Shown here piece after piece: positions 38,845-49,823 of a DNA stretch of 64,000 nt. Under the pieces are notes generated by a model, which saw only the letters and a list, made by a program, of their open reading frames with translations, was not told the origin of the DNA and did no database searches. How positions within the stretch are numbered: the first letter of the stretch is position 1; the number at the start of each line of letters is the position of its first letter. The translations under genes and the position numbers were made by a program. The DNA is from Bartonella bilalgolemi. Lineage in GTDB: Bacteria; Pseudomonadota; Alphaproteobacteria; Rhizobiales; Rhizobiaceae. The stretch is taken from contig NZ_JAMCOF010000007.1 in assembly GCF_023500045.1 (NCBI RefSeq), positions 20,534 through 84,533 on the forward strand, in the 5' to 3' direction.

Positions 38845-39867
38845 ATGGTGGATAAAATTAATACACAAAATGGTACTCAAATATCTTCTAATTCTGAAGA
38901 ATATTCTCTACAACGAACAAGCTATACAAAGAAAAATTCATTGCTAAGTTATCTATTTTCATTTTTACGTGGACGCAGCCACACGTCACTACGCGATGAT
39001 CTTACTGATGTATTTTCTGCTGATAATGAGAAGGGAACAACACTTTTTTCTCCTGAAGAACGTACTATGCTTCACAATATTTTATGCCTACGCGAAGCAC
39101 GTGTTGATAATATTATGATTCCACGTTCCGAAATAGAAGCATTAGAAATCAATACTCCTCTTGGCGAAGCTCTTAGATTTTTTGCAAAAATTGGACATTC
39201 ACGTATACCTGTATACGCTGAAACATTAGATGATCCGCGAGGTATGATTCATATCCATGATATCCTCAATTATATAACCTCTTTTATTACCGATTCTGCT
39301 CGAAATGAACAAAAATATGACTCTCTACAATTGAATCATAAAGATTTACAACACCCTATCGGTGCACTAGATCTAATTAGAACAGTTCTATTTGTGCCTC
39401 GTTCTATGCTCGCGAGCAAATTATTAACACGTATGCAAACCACACGAACACAAATGGCTTTAGTTATCGATGAATATGGTGGTACAGATGGTTTGGTGTC
39501 TATAGAAGATATTGTCGAATTGGTGGTTGGTGATATTGAAGATGAACATGATAATATTGATAATGCGATCGTGCGGGAACCTGATAATAAATGGTTGGTC
39601 GATGCAAAAACTGAATTAAAAGATGTGGAAAAAGCTCTTGGTCCTGATTTTGTTGTGGGAGAATATGGAGATGAAGTGGATACCATTGGTGGTTTAATCG
39701 TTTCCATTCTTGATCGCATTCCTTCAAAAGGTGAAATCATTGAAACTGTACCAGGTTATCGTTTCCGTATTTTAGAAGCTGATAAACGTCGAATTAAACG
39801 ATTACGCATTTTTCGTATCTCAGAAAATGAAAATCTTAAGGAACAACAGCCTTATAAGGATAGCTAA
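38845..39867 (+). CDS. corC: CorC/HlyC family CBS-domain protein
   Basis: This 340-residue protein has a pair of CBS domains (about 85-215) and a C-terminal CorC_HlyC domain (about 235-325, with DEYGGTDGLVSIEDIVE before it). The membrane-spanning DUF21 region of larger relatives is absent, so it should be cytosolic. E. coli CorC is tied to magnesium and cobalt efflux, and the corC-lnt pairing is conserved; its true role is unsettled. Its stop abuts the lnt start. Confidence 0.9.
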   Translation: MVDKINTQNGTQISSNSEEYSLQRTSYTKKNSLLSYLFSFLRGRSHTSLRDDLTDVFSADNEKGTTLFSPEERTMLHNILCLREARVDNIMIPRSEIEALEINTPLGEALRFFAKIGHSRIPVYAETLDDPRGMIHIHDILNYITSFITDSARNEQKYDSLQLNHKDLQHPIGALDLIRTVLFVPRSMLASKLLTRMQTTRTQMALVIDEYGGTDGLVSIEDIVELVVGDIEDEHDNIDNAIVREPDNKWLVDAKTELKDVEKALGPDFVVGEYGDEVDTIGGLIVSILDRIPSKGEIIETVPGYRFRILEADKRRIKRLRIFRISENENLKEQQPYKDS

Positions 39868-41463
39868 TTGTTATTAAAGAGGCTAAATCTTCTCCTGCTT
39901 TCTATCACTGGTTGGAAACGGCACATATGTGTTTTTTTATGTGGTGCATTAACGTCTTTTGCACTCCCTCCCTTTTATTTAACACCCATTTGCTTTTTAA
40001 CATTTCCCATCTTTATTATTTTTCTCGATGAAATCAATACTATCCAAAACAATAAAAAACGCCTTTTAACAAATGCACTAGTCTTTGGAAACTTTGGCTT
40101 TGGCTATTTTGTTTGTAGCCTTTGGTGGATAAGTAATGCGTTATTAGTAGATCCAATCTCTTTTGCTTGGGCACTACCATTCTCTATTTTTTGTCTTCCT
40201 GCTTATCTTTCTTTTTATTGGTTTTTTGTTAGTATCATTGTTTTCTTTTTATGGACAAAAAATATAGCGCGCTTCTTTGTTTTGGCCTTCTCACTCGGAT
40301 TAGCAGAGTGGTTGCGTGCTATCCTATTGACGGGTTTTCCATGGAATGCTCTTGGTTATACAGCTATGCCAACCCCTATGCTTATGCAATCAACTATGAT
40401 TGTAGGACTCTATGGAATGAATATTCTTGCTGTTTTATGCTATAGTTTACCAACTGTTTTATTAACAAATGAAAAAAAATTCTCAGCCCTTTTACTCTGT
40501 TTTATTCTTATATTAACCCATAGCGGATTTGGATTTTACCGTTTGAACACAGCACCCAATATAGCAGAGTACCGTAATAATAACCATTGGGTGCGCATTG
40601 TTCAACCTTCTATCCAACAAACCACTAAATTAAGCAATACAAAAAGAGAAGATATATTTGCAGCTCATCTAAACTTAAGTATCAAAACAGCCATTAGCCA
40701 AAATCCGGAGCCTGATTTTATCATATGGCCAGAAGCATCCCTTCCTTATATTATTAGTAATACGTCTTCTATTCTTACAAAGCATATTGGCTCTTTTCTC
40801 AAACCCAAACAATGGGCCATTATCGGTGCCATTCGAACCGGTACTGCATCTCCTCATACCCAAATACAATATTTTAATACAATTGCAGTCATTGATGCCA
40901 AAGGTGATATTCTTCACACATCTGATAAACTTCATCTCGTCCCTTTTGGTGAATATCTTCCATATCAAAATTTACTGAAAAAGGTAGGGTTGCATATTCT
41001 CGCTGATAACATTGCTGGATATACCGCTGCAAATGTACGAAGAACCATTATGATGCCAAACGGTTTTTCTTATCTTCCACTTATTTGTTATGAAGCTATA
41101 TTTCCTAATATAACAGCTTTTAAAGGTCCTCCCCCTCAAGCAATTATTAACATAACAAATGATGCATGGTTTGGTAGAACACCTGGCCCATATCAACATT
41201 TTCAACAAGCACAACTCCGTGCCATTGAATTGGGAATACCTCTTATTCGAGCAGCGAATAATGGAATATCAGCTGTTATTGATTCTTATGGAAGAATCGT
41301 TTCTTCTCTTGAACATAATATTATTGGCGCTTTTGATGCACCAATCCCACAACCAGTTACCACTATTTGGAACAATAAATACAGAACATTCTCTACTTTC
41401 ATCTTATTCATTCTTATGCTATTGTATCGTATTAGTTTTGGTTCTACAAAACAGCTTGAATGA
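39868..41463 (+). CDS. lnt: apolipoprotein N-acyltransferase
   Basis: Lnt adds the third acyl chain to lipoproteins in the inner membrane. It starts with TTG directly after the corC stop, so it is translationally coupled. The 531-residue protein has six to seven N-terminal membrane helices, then a nitrilase-fold domain. The Glu-Lys-Cys triad is visible in WPEASLPY, SDKLHLVPFGEYLPY and LICYEAIFP. NDAWFGRTPGPYQH is typical. A C-terminal helix closes the protein. Confidence 0.95.
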   Translation: MLLKRLNLLLLSITGWKRHICVFLCGALTSFALPPFYLTPICFLTFPIFIIFLDEINTIQNNKKRLLTNALVFGNFGFGYFVCSLWWISNALLVDPISFAWALPFSIFCLPAYLSFYWFFVSIIVFFLWTKNIARFFVLAFSLGLAEWLRAILLTGFPWNALGYTAMPTPMLMQSTMIVGLYGMNILAVLCYSLPTVLLTNEKKFSALLLCFILILTHSGFGFYRLNTAPNIAEYRNNNHWVRIVQPSIQQTTKLSNTKREDIFAAHLNLSIKTAISQNPEPDFIIWPEASLPYIISNTSSILTKHIGSFLKPKQWAIIGAIRTGTASPHTQIQYFNTIAVIDAKGDILHTSDKLHLVPFGEYLPYQNLLKKVGLHILADNIAGYTAANVRRTIMMPNGFSYLPLICYEAIFPNITAFKGPPPQAIINITNDAWFGRTPGPYQHFQQAQLRAIELGIPLIRAANNGISAVIDSYGRIVSSLEHNIIGAFDAPIPQPVTTIWNNKYRTFSTFILFILMLLYRISFGSTKQLE

Positions 41464-41607
41464 TTGAGTGCTTATGTACAATATCATGTTATGTGTACCA
41501 GTAACGTCAAGAAAAGTATTACATATCATCTTCATTTATAATAAACTAACCTCACATGCACCTAATGTTTGTTTGGAAACAAAGCGCTGAAAATAAAGAG
41601 TTGCATT

Positions 41608-42021
41608 ATGACCAAAACTAGAAAAAAACCCGATCCAATAGATATTTATGTTGGAACCCGTATTCGTTTGCGTCGTAATATATTAGGTCTTACTCAAGAA
41701 AAACTCGGTGAAAAATTAGGTATTACTTTTCAGCAAATTCAAAAATATGAAAAAGGAACAAACCGTGTTGGAGCAAGCCGCCTCCAAGCAATTGCAGAAA
41801 TTATGGATGTTCCAGTCTCTTATTTTTTTGATAAAGGAATTGGTATACAATCTATAGAAGGTTTTACGGAAAGCGATAATAATTTTATAGATTTTTGTTC
41901 CAGCAGTGAAGGTATTCAATTAATGCGCGCTTTTACCAATATATCTGATGCTAAAGTGCGTCGAAAAATTATTGATTTAGCAAAAGCTCTTTCTGAAGAA
42001 GATCATAATAACAAGCTATAA
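41608..42021 (+). CDS. XRE family helix-turn-helix regulator
   Basis: This small DNA-binding regulator has 137 residues when started at the ATG at 41608, which follows AAAGAG. The longer TTG frame from 41569 has no family support. The helix-turn-helix covers about residues 14-70 (RIRLRRNILGLTQEKLGEKLGI and FQQIQKYEKGTNRVG). The C-terminal part contains a short helical stretch. Regulators of this type precede metK in many Rhizobiales. Its target is unknown; the dyad in the metK upstream region is a candidate. Confidence 0.9.
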   Translation: MTKTRKKPDPIDIYVGTRIRLRRNILGLTQEKLGEKLGITFQQIQKYEKGTNRVGASRLQAIAEIMDVPVSYFFDKGIGIQSIEGFTESDNNFIDFCSSSEGIQLMRAFTNISDAKVRRKIIDLAKALSEEDHNNKL

Positions 42022-42046
42022 AATTATATTCTTTTTTATATTATTA

Positions 42047-42075
42047 TTGACGATTTGCTATAGGATTGGCAAATA
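42047..42075 (+). promoter_or_regulatory. putative metK promoter with internal dyad
   Basis: TTGACG (42047-42052) resembles a -35 box, with CAAATA 17 bases on as a weak -10. Between and over them lies the dyad ATTTGCTA-TAGGAT-TGGCAAAT (42053-42074), 7 of 8 Watson-Crick pairs plus one G-T. It may be an operator or form a transcript hairpin; both are inferred. Confidence 0.45.
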
Positions 42076-42136
42076 AGGTAAATTTGAGTATACGACACAT
42101 GAAATATTGATTTCTTTTTTGTTTGAGAGAGTTCCC

Positions 42137-43405
42137 ATGCCGCATCAAGATTATCTTTTTACAAGTGAGTCGGTATCGGAAGGACATCCCGATAAAATTT
42201 GTGACAGGATTTCTGATGAAATCGTTGATATGATCTACAGAGAATCTTACAAAGCAGGAACCAACCCATGGTTAATACGAGTTGCTTGTGAAACTTTAGT
42301 GAGTGTCAATCGTGTTGTCATAGCTGGTGAAGTACGCGTTCCCGATACACTCTTAAAAAAAGATAAAAACGGTCAATTTATACGTGATAAGGTTGGCTCT
42401 CTTATTATTAATCCTACCCCTTTTCGTAAAGTTGTGCGTCATGCCATCCGTGTCATTGGCTATGAACAAGAAGATTTCCATTGGAAAACCGTTAAAATTG
42501 ATGTTCTTTTACGTCCACAATCAGCTGACATCGCACAAGGAGTTGATAATGCCATTGATCGTCATGGTGAAGAAGGTGCAGGTGATCAAGGCATTATGTT
42601 TGGGTATGCTTGCCGTGAAACACCAGATCTCATGCCTGCACCAATTTATTATGCACATAAGATTTTAGAACATCTTGCGATAGCGCGTCATAGGAAAGAG
42701 GGAGAAACTTGTAAACTAGGACCAGATGCTAAAAACCAAATAACAATACGATACAAAAATGGGAAACCTGCAGAAGTAACATCGATTGTCCTTTCGGTAC
42801 AGCACCTTGATGAAAGTTGGGATTCCAATAAAGTCCGTACAATTGTTGAGCCCTATATCTTTCAAGCTTTACATGATATCCCAATTTCCAATCAATGCAG
42901 ATGGTATATTAATCCAACAGGAAAATTTGTTATTGGTGGTCCTAAAAGTGATGCGGGATTAACAGGACGGAAAATTATTGTGGATACTTATGGTGGTGCT
43001 GCACCTCATGGCGGTGGTGCTTTTTCAGGTAAAGATACAACAAAAGTTGATCGTTCTGCAGCTTATGCTGCACGCTACCTAGCTAAAAATATTGTTGCAG
43101 CTAATTTAGCAGATCAATGCACTATTCAACTCTCTTATGCAATTGGCATTGCAGAACCTTTGTCCATTTATCTTAACCTCCATGGAACAGGAAAAGTAGA
43201 CGAAAGTGTTATTGCAGCTACAATTCCAAAAATAATGGATCTATCACCAACAGGTATCCGAAAACACCTTGATCTCAACAAACCTATTTACGCAAAAACT
43301 GCTGCTTATGGCCATTTTGGACGCAAACCAGAACACGATGGTTCATTTTCCTGGGAAAAAACTGATTTAGTTGGAAAACTTAAAAAAATGATTAAAATAC
43401 CATGA
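42137..43405 (+). CDS. metK: S-adenosylmethionine synthetase
   Basis: MetK makes S-adenosylmethionine from methionine and ATP. I place the start at 42137 ([20 protein letters not shown], 422 residues); the frame is open back to 42107 but the extra ten residues are atypical. Visible motifs are [12 protein letters not shown], which binds adenine, the phosphate loop GGGAFSGKD, and the catalytic His in SEGHPDK. It is followed by trmB with a four-base overlap, which puts a SAM-using tRNA methylase next to the SAM supply. Confidence 0.96.
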   Translation: MPHQDYLFTSESVSEGHPDKICDRISDEIVDMIYRESYKAGTNPWLIRVACETLVSVNRVVIAGEVRVPDTLLKKDKNGQFIRDKVGSLIINPTPFRKVVRHAIRVIGYEQEDFHWKTVKIDVLLRPQSADIAQGVDNAIDRHGEEGAGDQGIMFGYACRETPDLMPAPIYYAHKILEHLAIARHRKEGETCKLGPDAKNQITIRYKNGKPAEVTSIVLSVQHLDESWDSNKVRTIVEPYIFQALHDIPISNQCRWYINPTGKFVIGGPKSDAGLTGRKIIVDTYGGAAPHGGGAFSGKDTTKVDRSAAYAARYLAKNIVAANLADQCTIQLSYAIGIAEPLSIYLNLHGTGKVDESVIAATIPKIMDLSPTGIRKHLDLNKPIYAKTAAYGHFGRKPEHDGSFSWEKTDLVGKLKKMIKIP

Positions 43406-44103
43406 CTGCACATAAAACGCGTATGAGTGAAGCATTTTTTGGTCGCCGACAGGGAAAACGGCTACGAAGCAATCAAATTACGCTTATAAATACGCTTCTT
43501 CCCACTCTTAACATTGATTTAAGCAAACCTGCACCTTTAAAGTTAGTATCTTTATTCACCAATCCAGTAGAAGAAGTTCGACTTGAAATTGGCTTTGGTG
43601 GAGGAGAACATTTACTCCATGAAATGAAATGTTTTCCATGCACTGGTTTTATCGGTATAGAACCTTTTATTAACGGAATAGCAAAAATATTGTTATACAC
43701 TGAAAAGCACAAAGAATATCAAAATCAACTTCGTCTTTATAACGATGATGCTACACGTTTTCTTGATTGGTTACCAACAGCATCTCTTGATGGGATAGAT
43801 TTATTTTATCCTGATCCATGGCCTAAAAAAAAGCATTGGAAACGAAGGTTCATTAATGAAAAAAATCTAAACCGTTTTTCTCGAGTTCTTAAAGCAGGTA
43901 AAAAATTCCGCTTTGCCAGTGATATAGACACCTATGTCAACTGGACACTTTATCATTGTGCTCACCACAATAGCTTTGAATGGCTCGCAGAAAATCCTAC
44001 AGACTGGAAGCTTCCCCATCCACTATGGCCAAGTACCCGATATGAAGCTAAAGCTCTATGTGAAGGTAGAACACCCACTTATCTTACCTTTATCAAAAAA
44101 TAA
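43402..44103 (+). CDS. trmB: tRNA (guanine-46 N7)-methyltransferase
   Basis: TrmB methylates G46 in the variable loop of tRNA. The 233-residue protein has the SAM-binding [10 protein letters not shown] (about 57-66), the family's [16 protein letters not shown] (about 136-151), and a C-terminal [12 protein letters not shown] segment. It starts on the ATGA that ends metK, so the pair is coupled. Confidence 0.95.
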   Translation: MTAHKTRMSEAFFGRRQGKRLRSNQITLINTLLPTLNIDLSKPAPLKLVSLFTNPVEEVRLEIGFGGGEHLLHEMKCFPCTGFIGIEPFINGIAKILLYTEKHKEYQNQLRLYNDDATRFLDWLPTASLDGIDLFYPDPWPKKKHWKRRFINEKNLNRFSRVLKAGKKFRFASDIDTYVNWTLYHCAHHNSFEWLAENPTDWKLPHPLWPSTRYEAKALCEGRTPTYLTFIKK

Positions 44104-44154
44104 GAAATAAAATGCTTTACTATAAACAACTTGTAAAATTTTCTGTTTAAGAGT

Positions 44155-44180
44155 ATAAGGAGGTAGATTTTCGGCCTTAT
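44155..44180 (+). promoter_or_regulatory. upstream hairpin of the rimP leader
   Basis: ATAAGG (44155-44160) pairs with CCTTAT (44175-44180) around a 14-base loop that includes AGGTAGATTTTCGG. It stands six bases before the terminator hairpin. Together they look like a regulated leader; no ligand or protein is known from the sequence. Confidence 0.4.
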
Positions 44181-44186
44181 GATGAG

Positions 44187-44215
44187 GAGTGGTCCATTTG
44201 GAGCCACTCTTTTTT
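44187..44215 (+). terminator. intrinsic terminator ahead of rimP
   Basis: GAGTGGTCCA pairs with TGGA-G-CCACTC (ten pairs, one bulged G) around a two-base gap, giving a stem with a very small apical loop that probably opens by one pair, followed by six Ts. It lies 84 bases after trmB and 34 before the chosen rimP start. It may end trmB transcription or act as an attenuator for rimP-nusA. Confidence 0.75.
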
Positions 44216-44248
44216 ATTGTAAGTTCGATAACAACTTGGATGAATCAT

Positions 44249-44875
44249 ATGGACGCAATTGAAAGAATGGGTGATATTAATGAACCACGTTTGTTTGAAG
44301 AAGATGGCGTTGCAGCACGTATATCTGCTCTTATTACACCATTACTAAAACCTTTAGGTTTTCATTTAATTCGCACAAAACTTTTGAACTTAAATGGTTT
44401 AACACTTCAGATTATGGTTGAACGTACTAATGGCACCATGACAATACAAGACTGCGAAATAGTTAGTCGAACTGTTGCGCCTCTTCTTGACATAGAAAAT
44501 GTTATTGAACGCAAATATTATTTAGAAGTTTCATCTCCTGGTATTGATCGTCCACTCGTAAGAAAATCTGATTTTTTTCATTGGCAAGGACATTTAGCAA
44601 AAATTGAAACCAATACTATTATTAATGGACGCCAAAAATTTCGTGGCAAGCTTACAGATATTACACAAAATGGATTTACTTTAAATATCGTGAAAACAGC
44701 TGATAGAGAAGAAGCAAATATATTTATTCCTTTTTCTAATATTACTAATGCGCATTTGATCCTTACTGATGAACTTATTCGTGACACATTGAAAAAAAAT
44801 AAAGATTTATGCCAACAATTAATCCCGGATGATAATCTTAAACATCTTAAGAACGAAAAAAACTATAACAATTAA
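44249..44875 (+). CDS. rimP: ribosome maturation factor RimP
   Basis: RimP helps assemble the 30S subunit. The frame is open back to a GTG at 44189, but that lies inside the terminator hairpin, so I place the start at the ATG at 44249 (208 residues), preceded by TTGGAT at a fair distance. The ATGs at 44240 and 44267 are alternatives. The protein has the RimP N-terminal domain (LEVSSPGIDRPL is diagnostic) and a C-terminal SH3-like domain (RGKLTDITQNGF). It leads rimP-nusA-ylxR-infB. Confidence 0.93.
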   Translation: MDAIERMGDINEPRLFEEDGVAARISALITPLLKPLGFHLIRTKLLNLNGLTLQIMVERTNGTMTIQDCEIVSRTVAPLLDIENVIERKYYLEVSSPGIDRPLVRKSDFFHWQGHLAKIETNTIINGRQKFRGKLTDITQNGFTLNIVKTADREEANIFIPFSNITNAHLILTDELIRDTLKKNKDLCQQLIPDDNLKHLKNEKNYNN

Positions 44876-44921
44876 TATTAACGCCCCCTGCCCTCATGTG
44901 GCATAAAAAAGGAGAAAATCA

Positions 44922-46535
44922 ATGGCTATAAGCGCTAACAGGCTTGAACTTCTGCAAATTGCAGATGCTGTTGCACGTGAGAAGTCGATTGACCGTGATA
45001 TTGTCATTTCTGCAATGGCTGATGCTATTCAGAAAGCAGCGCGTTCTCGTTATGGCCAAGAAACCAATATCCGTGCTGAAATCAATTCTAAAACAGGTGA
45101 AATTAAATTACAACGTCTTCTTAAAGTTGTTGATATCGTTGAAGATTATACAACTGAAATCGCTTTATCTGATGCTCTAAAACGCAAAGAAGACGCAAAA
45201 GTTGGTGATTTTCTTTCCGATCTTTTACCTCCTATGGATTTTGGACGCATTGCAACACAATCTGCTAAACAAGTTATTGTGCAAAAAGTACGTGATGCAG
45301 AACGTAATCATCAATTCGAAGAATTCAAAAATAAAATTGGTGAAATTATTTCTGGTACAGTCAAACGTGTGGAATATGGCAACGTTATTGTCGATATAGG
45401 TCGTGGAGAAGCTATCGTGCGACGTGATGAATTAATTCCGCGGGAATCTTTTCGTTATGGAGATCGCATTCGTGCATTTGTTCATGATGTACACCGTGAA
45501 CCAAGAGGACCGCAAGTTTTCCTTTCACGTACACATCCTCAATTCATGGCAAAACTTTTTACCATGGAAGTCCCAGAAATTTATGATGGTATTATAGAAA
45601 TTAAATCTGTTGCTCGTGATCCAGGTTCACGTGCAAAAATCGCTGTTGTTTCACGCGATGGCTCAATTGATCCCGTTGGTGCATGTGTTGGAATGCGAGG
45701 AAGCCGTGTTCAGGCTGTTGTTACAGAATTACAAGGTGAAAAAATTGATATTATTCCTTGGTCGCCTGATGCCGCAACATTTATCGTTAATGCACTACAG
45801 CCTGCTGAAGTTTCAAAAGTTGTTCTTGATGAAGATGCAGAACGTATTGAAGTCGTAGTACCTGGTGATCAGCTTAGTCTTGCAATTGGTCGACGTGGAC
45901 AAAATGTGCGTTTAGCTTCGCAATTAACAGGATGGAATATTGATATTCTAACAGAACAGGAGGAATCTGAAAATCGTCATAAAGAATTTACTGAACGTAG
46001 CAAGCTTTTTATGGAAACTTTAGATGTTGATGAAATGGTTGGGCAAGTTATGGCTTCAGAAGGTTTCATCTCAATTGAAGAAATCGCTTATGTTGATCTT
46101 GAAGAAATAAAGTCTATTGATGGCTTCGACCATGACACTGCTTCAGAAATTCAAAATCGTGCACGTGAATATTTAGAACGTAAAGAAAAAGAGCTTAATG
46201 AAAAGCGTAAAAAGCTTGGTGTTTCAGATGAATTACAAATACTTCCTGGTATAACAAATGCTATGCTAGTTGCTATAGGTGAGGATGGTATAAAAACAAT
46301 GGAAGATTTTGCAGGTTATGCAGTTGACGATCTCGTTGGATGGCGAGAATTTAAAGAAGGTCAAACTCAAAATTTTCCTGGCATCTTGACTCCCTTTAAT
46401 GTTACGCGTTCTGATGCAGAAGCCATGGTGTTAGCAGCACGTGTGCAAGCAGGCTGGATAAATCAAGCTGATCTTATTAAACAGCATCCTGTAGAAAATG
46501 AAGCAATAGATAATTTGGATGTGGATACGTTTTAA
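44922..46535 (+). CDS. nusA: transcription termination/antitermination protein NusA
   Basis: NusA modulates RNA polymerase pausing, termination and antitermination. The 537-residue protein has the N-terminal polymerase-binding domain (1-130), an S1 domain (about 135-200), two KH domains (about 230-350, with VGMRGSRVQAVV and IGRRGQNVRLASQL), and C-terminal helix-hairpin-helix repeats (about 360-520). The ribosome binding site AAGGAG precedes the ATG. In E. coli NusA can regulate its own operon, which fits the terminator upstream of rimP. Confidence 0.96.
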   Translation: MAISANRLELLQIADAVAREKSIDRDIVISAMADAIQKAARSRYGQETNIRAEINSKTGEIKLQRLLKVVDIVEDYTTEIALSDALKRKEDAKVGDFLSDLLPPMDFGRIATQSAKQVIVQKVRDAERNHQFEEFKNKIGEIISGTVKRVEYGNVIVDIGRGEAIVRRDELIPRESFRYGDRIRAFVHDVHREPRGPQVFLSRTHPQFMAKLFTMEVPEIYDGIIEIKSVARDPGSRAKIAVVSRDGSIDPVGACVGMRGSRVQAVVTELQGEKIDIIPWSPDAATFIVNALQPAEVSKVVLDEDAERIEVVVPGDQLSLAIGRRGQNVRLASQLTGWNIDILTEQEESENRHKEFTERSKLFMETLDVDEMVGQVMASEGFISIEEIAYVDLEEIKSIDGFDHDTASEIQNRAREYLERKEKELNEKRKKLGVSDELQILPGITNAMLVAIGEDGIKTMEDFAGYAVDDLVGWREFKEGQTQNFPGILTPFNVTRSDAEAMVLAARVQAGWINQADLIKQHPVENEAIDNLDVDTF

Positions 46536-47171
46536 ATGAATGAGCGGACCTGTATTGTAACGAAGAAAAGTGCTTCAGCGGCAACGCTGATCCGTTTTGT
46601 CATTGGTCCAAATAATCAAATTATCCCTGATCTTAAAGCTAACTTACCCGGACGTGGTCTTTGGGTTTCTGCTCATCACACTATTATAGAAAAGGCAGTC
46701 AAACATAAAGTTTTTAGTAAAAATCTTAAAACAGATGTTGAGGTTTCTGAAAATCTCGCTCATATTGTGGATAAATTATTACTAAAAACTGCCCTTGCAA
46801 GCCTTTCTATGGCTCGAAAAGCGGGAACTATTGTCACAGGATCAGCCAAAGTTATTTCCGCTATCCGTGCTGATCAAGTTATTCTTGTTCTTCATGCAAA
46901 AGAAGCAAAAGAAGATGGAAAACGCAAAATTTCACAAGCCATCCACGCAATACAACAACGAATAAATCAAAATATAAAAGTTACATCTTTATTTACAAGT
47001 GATGAAATGAGTATGGCTTTTGGAACTAATCCTGTGATACATGCTGCCTTATTGAATACGAAAGCTGCAGAGGGATTTATCAAAGCGATATACAAACTGA
47101 TCACCTATCGTGAGGATAAATGCAATAAGCTTAGTACAATAACGGCAAATGCCGTGAAGGAAATACAATGA
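46536..47171 (+). CDS. YlxR family RNA-binding protein
   Basis: This 211-residue protein has an N-terminal DUF448/YlxR domain (about 1-80, with [10 protein letters not shown]) and a C-terminal L7Ae-like region (about 88-190, with [12 protein letters not shown]). The two-domain form is usual in alphaproteobacteria, whereas Bacillus YlxR is only the first domain. It sits between nusA and infB, begins right after the nusA stop and overlaps infB by four bases. It probably binds RNA; no precise role is established. Confidence 0.88.
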   Translation: MNERTCIVTKKSASAATLIRFVIGPNNQIIPDLKANLPGRGLWVSAHHTIIEKAVKHKVFSKNLKTDVEVSENLAHIVDKLLLKTALASLSMARKAGTIVTGSAKVISAIRADQVILVLHAKEAKEDGKRKISQAIHAIQQRINQNIKVTSLFTSDEMSMAFGTNPVIHAALLNTKAAEGFIKAIYKLITYREDKCNKLSTITANAVKEIQ

Positions 47172-49699
47172 GTAAAAACGATAATGACACAATAACAGCT
47201 AAAAAAACACTGACCTTAAAACGGTCAGGATTAGAAACTAACATAGTTAAACAAAATTTCAGCCATGGTCGTACAAAGGCTGTGGTTGTCGAAACTAAAC
47301 GGCGCAAAATTACACGCCCTGATGAAAAAACTGAAGCACCACAGTCTATTACTAAACCACATGTAGCTCAGCACTCCAAACCAAAATTTGAAGAAATACC
47401 GCCTAGTAAACCTGTAAACCAATGCAACCTTTCATCAGCAGAAATAGAAGCGAGACGCCGTGCTTTAGAAGAAGCACATATCCAAGAAAAAATAATACGT
47501 AAACAAGCTGAAAAAGAAGAACGTGAAAAAAGCTTGTATTTACAAACTCATCAAGAAATGCAAATACTACGAAAAAATAAGAATACTACAGAGCAAATTC
47601 CAACTCATACTTCTTCCCCCTCCTCAACAGAACCTATCACAGCAATAGATGTAAAAGCGTTAGAAGTGGCTATTCCGCTTAAAAATACATCCCCAGCGGA
47701 AAAACGTATTACAAATGATAATGATAATGAAGACAGATATAACCGGCGTGCTAATTCTTCTAAACCAGAAATACGTTCACTTAAAGTTGTGAAAGGAGCT
47801 GATGAACGTCGCCGAGGAAAACTTACCCTTAATAGTGCGTTGGATGAAGAAGGAAATGGACGTGGCCGTTCAATAGCAGCAATGCGCCGTCGCCAGGAAA
47901 AATTCAAACGTGCACAAAACCAAGAACCAAGAGAAAAAATTTCCCGTGAAGTTATTCTTCCTGAAACTATTACCATTCAAGAGCTTGCTCAGCGCATGAC
48001 TGAACGTTCTGTTGATGTTATTAAATTTTTGATGAAACAAGGACAAATGATGAAGCCTGGTGATATCATCGATGCAGATACTGCGGAGCTCATTGCTGTT
48101 GAATTTGGTCATACAGTTAAACGTGTTTCAGAATCTGATGTAGAAGATGGCATTTTCAATATCAGTGATAACCCGTTAAAGATGCGCCCACGTCCACCTG
48201 TTGTAACCATTATGGGTCATGTTGACCATGGAAAAACTTCTCTTCTTGATGCTATTCGTAAAGCCAATGTTGTCTCTGGTGAAGCAGGTGGAATTACACA
48301 GCATATCGGTGCTTATCAGGTTGAACAAAACGGTCAAAAGATTACCTTTATCGATACACCTGGACATTCTGCTTTTACAGCTATGCGTGCTCGTGGTGCT
48401 GAAGTAACTGATATTGCTGTTTTAGTAGTCTCTGCTGATGATAGTGTGATGCCACAAACCGTTGAATCCATTAATCATGCAAAAGCTGCTAATGTCCCCA
48501 TTATTGTTGCCATTAACAAAATTGATAAACCAACTGCTGATGCACAAAAAGTACGCACAGAACTTTTGCAACATGAAGTTTTTGTTGAAACTATGGGTGG
48601 TGAAACTTTGGAAGTTGAAGTTTCTGCTAAGACTGGACAGAATCTTGATAAACTTTTGGAAGCTATTCTTCTCCAAGCTGAACTTCTTGATCTTAAAGCG
48701 GATTCAGAGCGAACAGCAGAAGGTATTGTTATTGAAGCTAAACTTGATCGAGGACGAGGACCTGTTGCAACTGTTCTTGTCCAAAAAGGTACATTACAGC
48801 TTTCTGATATTATCGTTGCCGGCAATGAATGGGGGCGTGTTCGTGCTTTAATTGACGATTATAGTTGTCATATTAAAAAAGCAGGTCCTTCTACACCAAT
48901 TGAAATTTTAGGCATGCAAGGCACACCACAAGCTGGTGACCGATTTGCTGTAGTATCAAATGAAGCAAAAGCACGAGAAATTGCTGAATACCGTCAACAC
49001 CTAGCTCGTGAAAAAGCTGTAGCTCGACAAACTAGCTCTCGTGGCTCTCTTGAACAAATGATGACAAAATTACAAGCTACCGGTGTAAAAGAATTTCCAC
49101 TTATCATTAAAGGAGATGTTCAAGGGTCTATTGAAGCAATCACTTCAGCATTAGAAACACTAGGGAATGAAGAAGTGCGCGCACGCGTCGTGCATTCTGG
49201 CGCTGGAGGTATTACTGAAAGTGATATTTCTCTCGCTGAAGCTTCTCACTCTGCTATTATTGGCTTTAATGTTCGAGCAAATAAACAAGCACGAGATGCA
49301 GCTAAAATTCAAGGAATTGAAATCCGTTATTATAACATCATTTATGATCTTGTTGATGATATAAAAGCAGCCATGTCAGGATTGTTATCACCAGAACAGC
49401 GCGAAACCTTCCTTGGTAATGCCGAAATTCTAGAAATCTTTAACATTACAAAAATTGGAAAAGTTGCTGGTTGTCGAGTTACAGAAGGAAAAATAGAACG
49501 AGGAGCTGGCGTTCGATTGATTCGAGATAATATAGTTATTCATGAAGGAAAACTTAAAACACTCAAACGCTTTAAAGATGAAGTTAATGAAGTACAAGTT
49601 GGTCAAGAATGTGGAATGGCATTTGAAAATTATGATGATATTCGCGCAGGTGATATTATTGAAACCTTCCGAGTCGAACATATCAATCGTACATTATAA
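47168..49699 (+). CDS. infB: translation initiation factor IF-2
   Basis: IF-2 is the GTPase that brings initiator tRNA to the 30S subunit and promotes subunit joining. The 843-residue protein has a variable, charged N-terminal region (1-260), an IF2_N domain (about 265-320), and the GTPase with GHVDHGKT near residue 350, DTPGHSAF and NKIDKP. Domains II to IV follow, ending with the fMet-binding EFRV-like C-terminus. Its length is within the alphaproteobacterial range. Confidence 0.97.
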   Translation: MSKNDNDTITAKKTLTLKRSGLETNIVKQNFSHGRTKAVVVETKRRKITRPDEKTEAPQSITKPHVAQHSKPKFEEIPPSKPVNQCNLSSAEIEARRRALEEAHIQEKIIRKQAEKEEREKSLYLQTHQEMQILRKNKNTTEQIPTHTSSPSSTEPITAIDVKALEVAIPLKNTSPAEKRITNDNDNEDRYNRRANSSKPEIRSLKVVKGADERRRGKLTLNSALDEEGNGRGRSIAAMRRRQEKFKRAQNQEPREKISREVILPETITIQELAQRMTERSVDVIKFLMKQGQMMKPGDIIDADTAELIAVEFGHTVKRVSESDVEDGIFNISDNPLKMRPRPPVVTIMGHVDHGKTSLLDAIRKANVVSGEAGGITQHIGAYQVEQNGQKITFIDTPGHSAFTAMRARGAEVTDIAVLVVSADDSVMPQTVESINHAKAANVPIIVAINKIDKPTADAQKVRTELLQHEVFVETMGGETLEVEVSAKTGQNLDKLLEAILLQAELLDLKADSERTAEGIVIEAKLDRGRGPVATVLVQKGTLQLSDIIVAGNEWGRVRALIDDYSCHIKKAGPSTPIEILGMQGTPQAGDRFAVVSNEAKAREIAEYRQHLAREKAVARQTSSRGSLEQMMTKLQATGVKEFPLIIKGDVQGSIEAITSALETLGNEEVRARVVHSGAGGITESDISLAEASHSAIIGFNVRANKQARDAAKIQGIEIRYYNIIYDLVDDIKAAMSGLLSPEQRETFLGNAEILEIFNITKIGKVAGCRVTEGKIERGAGVRLIRDNIVIHEGKLKTLKRFKDEVNEVQVGQECGMAFENYDDIRAGDIIETFRVEHINRTL

Positions 49700-49823
49700 A
49701 GTCATTTAAGAACCTTCCTTTCTAATAGCTAAAAAAGAAAAGTATTAAACTTAAGACAATATCTCTATCTTTTCTTATTTTTTAAGAAAACAAAGAAAAA
49801 ATAGAGTATAAAAGGCAATAATT

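Noticed and set aside
42022..42136. SAM riboswitch before metK
   Set aside because: No known SAM riboswitch consensus could be fitted; only a single dyad is present, better explained as an operator or simple hairpin.
44189..44248. Extended N-terminus of RimP from a GTG
   Set aside because: It begins inside a terminator hairpin and adds residues not seen in the RimP family.
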